Under the pieces are notes generated by a model. The model had not been told where the DNA came from and searched no databases. It saw nothing but the letters and a program-made list of their open reading frames with translations. From Sodiomyces alkalinus F11 (Eukaryota; Ascomycota; Sordariomycetes; Glomerellales; Plectosphaerellaceae), in NCBI RefSeq assembly GCF_003711515.1, contig NW_021167081.1:248001-312000 (forward strand): a stretch of DNA of 64,000 nt, in the 5' to 3' direction. The stretch's first letter is position 1. Every line of letters starts with the position of its first letter. The translations under genes and the position numbers were made by a program. This document shows, piece by piece, positions 56,101-64,000 of this stretch.

Positions 56101-59100
56101 TCATGGTCCGGGTCGTGATGCAGGGCGATTACATCGCCTGTCTGGGAAGCATGGGCCAGAGCTGCTTGCAAACTCTCCAAGCCATACTCCGGCAGGCTTG
56201 CGTTGTGGTCCGCCATCGAGATCAGAGCCTTTCCGAGAGACTCGTTGAATCGCGTCTTGCGGAGAGCCGACTTGACGTCGATCACTTTGCCATTCAGCGT
56301 ATAGCCGGCTTCCGGTGCGAAATCCAGCTCGAAATCGACAGCGTGACGCTTATCGTTCCAATTGACAACACGGCATCCAAGGAAACGAGCCACATGCTCG
56401 AAAGCACTCGTGCTGTTATTTCGGAACAAAACACGGATCACATCGTCGGTTCGGGCTCTGGCCGTCTGGGTCATGATGGCGTAAGCAAGCGCATGAGCCG
56501 CAAGAGACAACAGAATCTTCTTGGGGTCTGCCGAAGGCGGGACTTCCACGGTCTGTTCCACGGGCACCTGGAGTCTCTTGGTATGGCAGCCAGGCGAATA
56601 GCCAACACGTAGTAGTTGATGTCCGTCCACTGTCTTGCCAAGGAAGAATTGACCCGGGTGGCAGGCTGCAGCTTTGTGGCTGAAGGCGTCTTGGACATCG
56701 ACAACGTCCATGACGGAGAGCTGCACGTCGAGATGGACGAGTTCCTCTGCAGGGTGCACGTGGGCTGCTGCGCCCAGATGTCTGATTGGGTTCACCATCA
56801 TCTGACCGGGCTGTGCATGGCCAACCTGGTGGTTGACGCAGGTGATGCGCGAGAATGCGCGATGAACAGGACCAGCTCCGGAGGTTGCGTTGAGTTCGTC
56901 GTCTGGCAGATAACGCAGAATCTTGAGCTGTCCGTCTTCGAAGCGCATCTCACTCTCTTTCGACCCGTTGCGGAGGTTATCGAGCACAGGCTTGATCACA
57001 GCATCGAGGGCGTTTTGTGTCAAATCGGCCCGGAGATTCAGGGTTGCAGCACTCAGCAGGGGTTGCTCGGAGGACAAGGTGCGAAGAAAAGCACTCGCAG
57101 CCCCCCAGTGAGGCAAGTCATTCCTGCACGTGTCCTTCGTAACCCACAGCAGCTTCCTGGCATCCGCTACCAGCTTTTGAACGCTTGAGAGCCAGTCTTT
57201 GGGTGGCATCAGGCAAAGAAGCGATTTCTCGTCATTGTCGAAGACGACTAGGTCCACAGCTTCTCCCGATTTGTGCTGCTCGGCGGCTGCATGCAGAGAC
57301 TGCACGTCTCGTAGCGTGCATGTGGTTTCTGCCGAGGTCGTCGAAACCATCAGAGTCTGATGAGTCTGGCTGGTAGTAAGACTCTCCGGGGCTTTGCGAC
57401 GGAAGAGCACGGCTGTGGTGGATGAATCAACCTCTACCGTACAGAGTCTCTCGGTATCGCTGGCGCTCCCCTGAGTCCCCTCGATCGTCGGGTCGGGACA
57501 TGTACGTGACAGCAGGACGCAAAGGAAGCCTCCAGGAGTGACCTGTTTGATCTTCTCATCGAGTCCTGCGTCATCGGTGAAGAGCAGCGTCAGATCTTTC
57601 GGAGAAAAGAGCCCGTCATGGGAAGCTCTTTCGCATGCCGGTCCCTTAGGTTCCAGCATCGTAGTAACGGATCGAAACCTTGGGCGTTCGGATGACCTTG
57701 CACCGGGTAGAAGGCTCAAGATCAGTGCTTGGAGCTCCTCCCTCTTTGTCGCGATCCCAATGTCGCAAGCTGGCCATTTATGGGTGGCCAGCTCGATGAC
57801 GCGTGCAAGACTTGACGAGCGGGTGTCCGAGGCCTCCATCGCCGTGATGTCGGGGAGCCAGGCTGGTTGGAAGAAAAGAGAGCTGGTAGGCGGTCTCGCT
57901 CGTTCTTTTTCCTTCACGATGGACGTTGCTCCTTCAACGACCAGGCTGTGGATGCCTGAAGATGCATGTGCCATTGTGAGCGTGGCTTGTCCTCGACCCT
58001 CCGCGCAATTCTGAATCCTCATCGCGAACTGGACCGGAGATGCTTCAACAGCTTTCAAGTCGATGGTGAGCTTCTCGACCGTAGTCAAGGTATATTTTGA
58101 AGCGTCACCCGAGATTCCCATGTGACGATAAAGCAAGCCGAAAATCCAATCGAAGAGTTCCAGGTCGGACATTTCGATTGATTCAAAACTCATTTGGCTC
58201 GTGACTTCGCCGGCGACACTGGCGCCATCCACCGAGGAAAGAGATACGGGTTCAGGGAGCGGAGGAAGATGGCTCTCCATACGAGCAACCACTGCTTCGT
58301 CTGTCTTCACGGTTGCACTCTCGGGGCCGAGGGGCGCAAGACCGTCCAAGGAAATCGACATGTGCCCTTCGAAAGCGGTAATCCAAGTGCCACTGGCACT
58401 GGAAATGGTATCATGGATCAACAAGCGGAAAGTGAATTGATCCCGACGCGTCTGCGGGATCAGCAGATACTGGGTCTCGACTTCTTGGCTCGAGAGTATG
58501 GCAGATTGATCAAGTGACTCGTGGAAGCGAATGCCGGTGAGCTGGATGGTAGGTGGCGTATCGTACGAGTGATCGCTTGCCACTTGCAAGCCTGCCCTGA
58601 TGGCCAGTTGAAGCAAGAACGACGGGGAAAGCGAAGATTCGCCCGTGGGGGCTCGCTCGTTGAGCCACTGCAGCTCGTCTGTCCTCAGGATGTTTCTCCA
58701 GCACATCGAAAGAGGAGTGTCGTGAGGGACCCTCGATCCAAGGATGATGTCGCGTCGGTGTTTCCGGAAACGATGAGACTTGGACACCCTGCTCTCGGCC
58801 CAGTGCACAGCGGAATGATCCCAGGAATAGAAGGGATAATCAACGAGGACCCGGTTTATCACGTGCGAAAGACCAAGCGCGGTAGCACCATCGCGTTCGA
58901 GCTTCAGGGGTATCCGAGCTGATAGCATGGCGCCGACGGATGAGAGAAGTGCCGAGTTGCTGTTTACTCCCCTGCTAAGCGTACCGAAATATTCCGGTTT
59001 GCTCTCCTGTCCAACAGCATTGGTGATGCTGTCAACAGCAGGGCCTTTCAACGCAGGGTGCGGTCCGACCTCCAAGTAAGCATCTGCGTGCTCGAGCTTC

Positions 59101-61505
59101 GCCAAGGCAGATATGGCATCGCAGAAGCGAACGGTTTGGGTCATGTTCTTGGCCCAATAATCCGGGGTCACTTCTGCCGCGTCGACGGCTCTTCCGTATA
59201 CGGAGGAGTACATGGTCGGAGATCCTTCAGGCTTCGCACCCAGTACGGGCGATACTCCCGCTTTCTCGAGAGCATTCCGATATGGCTCAGCCAGGGGCAC
59301 CATATGATGCGAGTGGAACGCAGTATCCACCCGCAGTTTGCGGCAGAAAACACCTTCCTCCGTGAATCTTTTTACAATCTCGTCAATGCAGGGGGCATCT
59401 CCGGAGATTGTGCAACTCGACGGCGAGTTTACGGCCGCAAGGTCGACCTTGCCGTCGAAAGCGCTCAGCATGCGAGTGCACTCCTCTGCGCTCATGGATA
59501 GAGCAGCCATGGCACCCGGCTTGCTGGCCGAAGCAGCACTCATCCAGACACCGCGGTAGTACGCGACCGTGATGGCATCTTTGAGCGTCAAGATACCAGC
59601 GGCATAAGCGCCGGAGATTTCGCCGGAGGAATGCCCCACGCATGCAACGGCCCGGATGCCGAGACGGCGCCAGAAGTTGATAAGACCGAGCTGCAACGCG
59701 GTGCAGAGAGGTTGTGAGTAACGGGAGCTGTTGACGTTCGACTTGGCGGCGGGAAGGCGGAGCTCGTCGTACAACGTCCAAGATGGGGGATCTGGCAAAC
59801 TGGACAGGATGGCGTCACATTCGTTGATGACAGAAGTGAAGATTGGGCAGACGTCTAACAAATCTTTGCCCATCTGTGCCCACTGAGCTCCTTGCCCCGT
59901 CAGTACGAGAGCGAGGCGCTTGGTCCTTTCATCACCCTGAGATGACAGGACAGCAGGCAACTTGTCGTCGCCCTCTCCCCGCAACTTCTGGACCAGGTCG
60001 GCGGTCGATGAAGCCACGAAGAATTGGGACTTTCGCAACAGCGACCTGCGTAGCAACGATGTGTACGAAACATCGCTGATAGGGGTGCTTGCTGACGCTG
60101 ATAGATAAGAAGCGAGATTGTCCCTGCTTCGAGCAAGAGCAGACTCGCTATCTGCGGAGACCTTCACCAGGAACGGCCTTGCTCCGGACGTAGTGTCTGG
60201 CTCGTAGGTGCATGCATGTGTGCGCAAGAATTGTGAAAGAACCACGTGACCGTTCGCACCACCAAAGCCGAAGGAGTTGATGCCCGCCACCCGTGGTCGG
60301 CCGTTTTTCTCGGGCCAGGGGATGGTGGACGTTGGGATTTGCAGCTCATCAAAGTTGATCTTGGGGTTTTTCTCCAGGAGGTGCAGTTGGGCAGGGATGA
60401 AGCCGCGTTCCAAGCACTCTATCGTCTTGATGATTCCGATGAGGGCAGCACAGGCTTCGAGATGGCCGACGTGGCATTTTACCGAGCCGGCGATCAGCTT
60501 CTGGCGGCGCTGCTCGTTCGCAAAGACCCTCTCGATGGCGCCCATCTCGATCGGATCTCCCACTTTGGTACCAGTGCCATGGGCTTCCAGATAGTCTAGG
60601 TCACCCGGCAGAATGCCCATGCTGGAGTACAACTTGCGAATGTTCTCTTCTTGCGCCTCTCCCGAGGGCAGTGTGATGCCGTTGGTTCGGCCATCCTGGT
60701 TTAGCCTGGAGCCACGGATGACCGCCCTGATAGGGTCGTTGTCTGCGATTGCCTTTTCCAGAGGCTTCAAAACGATGGCCATGACGCCTTCGCCGCGAGC
60801 ATAGCCGTCACCAGAAGCGTCGAAGGAGTGACAACGTCCGCGGGGGCTGAGAAACCCGAGTTCGCTCATGGTGACGAACATGTCGGGGTTGAGGATGAGG
60901 TTGGCTCCACAGACCACAGCTTGCTCGGCTCCACCTGTTTTCAGGGTGGTGATCGCCTGATGCAAGGCCGTCACGGTTGATGAACATGCCGTGTCGATGA
61001 CCATGGATGGGCCGCGGAGGTTGAAAAAGTAGCTGATGCGGTTGGCGGCAATGGAGTTGGAGGTTCCGGTGGAATGATACTTGGGCGTCGTGTCGATATC
61101 CCGTAGCAGACTTGTGCCATAGTCGCTGGTGAAGAGACCCGCGAATACCGCCGTGTCTGACCCCCGGAGCCTGTCCAAGGGTATGCCGGCGCTCTCGAAT
61201 GCCTCCCAGCAGATCTCCAAGAGAAGTCTTTGCTGAGGATCGATCGCCGCAGCTTCGACTGGGGCGATGCCGAAGAAGGAGTTGTCGAACCGGTCGATGC
61301 CGTCCTTCATGAGGTATGCGTGGTGAACATTGGTGAGGCCTTTGGTTTTGCCGTTGATTTTGTCGTAGTAGCCCGTGAATCTAGAGCTCGTGTCGGATTG
61401 CAGGTCTTCGCCTGCTACCATGGATTCCCATAGTTCTGCTGGGCTGTTGGCGCCGGCGACACGGCACGACGTGCCAATGATGGCGACTTCTCCTGATAGA
61501 GCCAT
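50107..61505 (-). CDS. Hybrid polyketide synthase-nonribosomal peptide synthetase
   Basis: A fungal PKS-NRPS expected to build a polyketide acyl chain and join it to one amino acid. Exons 61505-52975, 52885-52701 and 52631-50107 give 3746 residues; both introns lie between A-domain motifs A3 and A5. Order: KS (DTACSS, Cys near 172; EAHGTGT; KCHVGH), AT (GHSSGE, Ser near 625), DH-like (WLNER near 950, where WLxDH is expected), a methyltransferase-like remnant (about 1290-1460), an ER-like remnant (about 1600-1800), KR (GGFGGLG near 1828; AAYASGN near 1967), ACP (GVDSL near 2144), C (HHLAWD near 2343), A (FTSGSTGRPKG near 2838; GYAPTETT), T (GGSS near 3261) and a reductase-like end (LTGATSMIG near 3381; YLKIR near 3553). 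The product is unknown. Bases outside the repeats show no RIP damage. Confidence 0.93.
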
Positions 61506-61981
61506 AGTAGAATAATAAACCGAATAGAATTATAGAAAGACTTTAGTTCGTTGAACTTGACATGTTCTTGACCAAGCTGCCAATGAATGAGTCGAAGAGA
61601 CGTCGATATATACTTCAGGCTCAGTCACGTACAGTGGCAAGGGAAGTTGCTGTGATCGTCTTCACCGACCCAAAGCAATTGAGGTCATGTTGGTTCGGAC
61701 CGGGGAAGTGCGTCGCGCCGCAGGACTCTGAGCTGCTTCCGGACCAGTCCGCTGCCGAGACTGAGGCGGAGACGGAATACACTCAGTGCTATCCATGATC
61801 ATAACCATGATAATAATCATGATAATAAATGTTTGGACCCTGTATGCTTCGGAAGGAGCCGCTAGTGCGGACCGGATAAACTGTCAGGAGTTTAGCAGCT
61901 GGCCCTACGGGCAAGGCCACGGCGCTTGTCCGTGCGGGAGGATCCCCCGCTGTTCGCCCCGGGGGCGCGGGTGGGGGGCTT
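61506..61981. promoter_or_regulatory. PKS-NRPS promoter region with CGGAC sites
   Basis: This lies directly upstream of the megasynthase start. It holds CGGACCGG at 61696-61703 and 61868-61875, and an inverted pair CGGAC-CA-GTCCG at 61740-61751, four half-sites in all. The same half-site is enriched in the exporter/thioesterase promoter. ATCATGATAATAAT-like short repeats lie near 61796-61830. Confidence 0.45.
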
Positions 61982-62228
61982 TGTCGCATGGGCACAGGAC
62001 CACAACGGGGTCTCTGGGGTCCCCCCCCCCACACTGACTAAGGACTTCGAACCTCGGGCTTTAGGAATACCAGAGGGGATTATCGGGAAAGACCGGATAG
62101 GCTCTAAATAAGCAGGTACCTATAATAATGTCTGAACCTCCTAAACTAAGGCGTAAATATAATATAATATGTATATATAATAGCTTTCTGCTCTATTAGG
62201 ATTATTATTATAATTACTATTGGATACA
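61982..62228. repeat. Solo LTR related to the copia LTR
   Basis: A 247-bp sequence that starts TGTCGCATGGGCAC and ends GGATACA. It shares ordered blocks with the 264-bp copia LTRs: GGCACA-GGACCAC-ACG, ACTAAGG-CTTCG, GGAAAGACCGGATAG and TTTCTGCTCTA. No internal domain or second LTR follows, and no target duplication was found. It contains a run of at least ten C near 62022-62031. Confidence 0.75.
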
Positions 62229-62902
62229 TTATACTAACTGTCTACTTTAATGGTGTTATAATATTATAATCTAGAAATAAATAGCATAGTAAAATCCTTT
62301 TACGAGTAGCGTAAAGCACCTATATATAATAGAGTAGTCTAAATATTAAAATAGTAGACAACTTATATATTTTGTATTACTAAAGATCCGAAAAAGCAGC
62401 TAAAAATATATATATTACGAAAGTAGACAGATTTACGGGTTATATAACTATGTACTATGAGAAGAAGTTGCCTACAAAATACTGTAAAAAGTCGAAAAAC
62501 GGGGCCGAGCGGTAGAACTGCTACGAACAACGCAGGCTACCAAAAGTTTTATCTGCAAAAAAAGAACAGGCCAGCGTCAGTGGAGTATTAGAAGTTGAAG
62601 ACATGCACGATGTTACCCTGGAATATTAAAAAGTACCTTCCTAGGTACCTAGGTAGGGACTTGTCCGGAGCAGGGCTTCGAGGAGGTACGTCGGAGCATG
62701 CGGCGTCTTGCGGAGTGGCGCAGTGTTGTCCTTGGACTGGCTGGCTGCACGAGCAACGCCAATGCGAATCTTACGCCCAGCGTATACCTCGGTAGGTTCT
62801 ATAAAGCACGTACTTTGGAAGGAAACCCGGTCGCTCACGAGTTTGCTGAGTTAATACACACTCACTATACACCTCCCAAACTACAGCTCACAGAAAGCCA
62901 AG
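62229..62902. other. AT-rich repeat flank and promoter of the secreted-protein gene
   Basis: Positions 62229-62560 are AT-rich and contain an 11-bp inverted repeat, CTGTCTACTTT (62238-62248) and AAAGTAGACAG (62420-62430), perhaps an element remnant. From about 62640 normal composition returns (GGTACCTAGGTAGG) and should hold the promoter. No gene. Confidence 0.45.
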
Positions 62903-63710
62903 ATGCGCTTCATTACTATCACGGCTCTGGCAGCTCTGGTCCAGCTGCAGCACGCTGTTGCTGAAGACTGGACGCAAAAGCTTCTGTTCCACGGGACGTC
63001 GCTCATCCTGCGTCCCGACTATATCAGCCACAGAGCTGCCAATCACACGGCAACGGCGGCAAATTTCTATTCCTACTTCGGCCAGACTGGATACATCAGT
63101 TTCGGATGGTTCGTGCTACTACCAGTGTCACCCATATGTTCAATCCTTGCCAGTAGAAACCGACTAAAAAACAATCCCAGGTGGCTACCAGCCACAGCAG
63201 ATGCGGACTCTAGTCCCTGCCACCCAGACAACGAGGTATGCAAACCCAAAATGGTACAGAGAGTGAGTGGTGCTTAGTCACTAACATACGCGTCAGCAAT
63301 TCGACTGGTTCGAGTACACGGTCTCGAAGATCGACTGTACCAGCACCAGGTGCCGCGCACACATGGTGAACTGGGACAATGTTCCCAAGCCCGAGAAGCC
63401 GTTCTTCGAAGAAGACTACGTCTTCCAGACGGTCAACTCATTGGACGACGACGCGGGTCGCTTCCACCTGGGCTTCTTCGACCGGGAGGGTGGGGCTCTG
63501 GCGGTGGGCACGGCACGCCCTCTGAGCTTCGGGGACGAGACGGAGCAGGAATGCCGCAAGGCCTTGCGTATGCTTCGCCGCGTGCAGGCCACGCGAGGCA
63601 TCGAGCTGCCGTTCGAGCTCTCGGATGTATGCGGAACGGCTGCCATGTCCAACGCAGGGGTTGAAGGTCAATCTGCACAGAAGCCGCTAGCGCTGCCATG
63701 GGTAGGCTGA
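62903..63710 (+). CDS. Small secreted protein of unknown function
   Basis: Exons 62903-63108, 63181-63235 and 63297-63710 give 224 residues. The N-terminus MRFITITALAALVQLQHAVA is a clear signal peptide with a likely cut after Ala20. The mature part has five cysteines, aromatic-rich segments (NFYSYFGQTGYISFGWW; QFDWFEYTVSK) and the NHT glycosylation sequon. No transmembrane segment, catalytic motif or recognised domain is visible. Intron borders are supported by frame continuity and GT/AG signals only. It starts about 0.7 kb from the solo LTR on the far side of the megasynthase promoter and is divergent to it. Whether it belongs to the cluster is unknown; a secreted effector or cell-surface protein are both possible. 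Confidence 0.68.
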
Positions 63711-64000
63711 AACGGCGTTGGCGGGGGAGGATTGGGATCTACGGAGATGCTCACCCTGCATGTCGAGAGTGCTAGCCATTGGCCCTATTGTGTCCGTAGA
63801 TCCTTTATACAAAGATGCATGTGGGGTCCGCCCCACGTGGCAGGAGCATGAACCTTCTTGTTAGCGGCATATAGATGATGGCGGGAGAATTGTCTCTGAA
63901 CAATCCATGTGGCGGGACTCGGGAGGAAGGTGGGAACTTACGGGCGGTTCGCTCTGGCCGTCTGGCGGCGCCAAGCCACTCTCCCCGCTAGCGCAAGGCA
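63711..64000. other. 3' flank to window end
   Basis: Ordinary, GC-balanced sequence with no TpA enrichment. No gene is seen before the window ends. Confidence 0.5.

Overview
The window is filamentous ascomycete DNA, most likely from a Sordariomycete. The protein-coding genes have short spliceosomal introns (about 50-140 bp, GTA/GTG donors, CTAAC/CTGAC-like branch sites). The repeats carry the signature of repeat-induced point mutation (RIP): CpA/TpG turned into TpA, with CAG/CAA codons turned into stops. No tRNA, rRNA or CRISPR array was seen. Exon borders were worked out by hand from splice signals and reading-frame continuity, and every one closes in frame.

Positions 1-25039 are a dense, GC-rich housekeeping block: HIS4 (5' end outside the window), the beta subunit of the mitochondrial processing peptidase, a GH36 raffinose-synthase/Sip1-type glycosidase, UDP-N-acetylglucosamine pyrophosphorylase, a large tail-anchored protein of unknown function, the phosphoinositide phosphatase SAC1, a Rab5/Vps21-type GTPase and the MICOS subunit MIC60.

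From about 25.4 kb the character changes sharply. Positions 25.4-34.8 kb are an AT-rich, RIP-destroyed Ty3/gypsy retrotransposon. Then follow three intact genes: a 14-TM-type MFS exporter, a stand-alone thioesterase and a Zn2Cys6 regulator (35.2-41.6 kb). After that come two short inverted-repeat elements and a complete but RIP-destroyed Ty1/copia element with two 264-bp LTRs (42.0-49.6 kb). The centrepiece, 50107-61505 on the minus strand, is a 3746-residue hybrid polyketide synthase-nonribosomal peptide synthetase. A solo LTR related to the copia LTR lies about 0.5 kb upstream of its start, and a small secreted protein follows at 62.9 kb.

The accessory genes read as one biosynthetic gene cluster that repeats have split: regulator, exporter, trans-acting thioesterase and megasynthase. 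The megasynthase looks intact in KS, AT, KR, ACP, C, A and T. Its dehydratase has lost the catalytic histidine, its methyltransferase and enoylreductase regions look like remnants, and its terminal reductase has YxxxR in place of YxxxK. This predicts a hydroxylated, non-methylated acyl-aminoacyl product with an unusual release step, possibly helped by the separate thioesterase. A CGGAC half-site is over-represented in the promoters of both the thioesterase/exporter pair and the megasynthase, which would fit joint control by the Zn2Cys6 factor.
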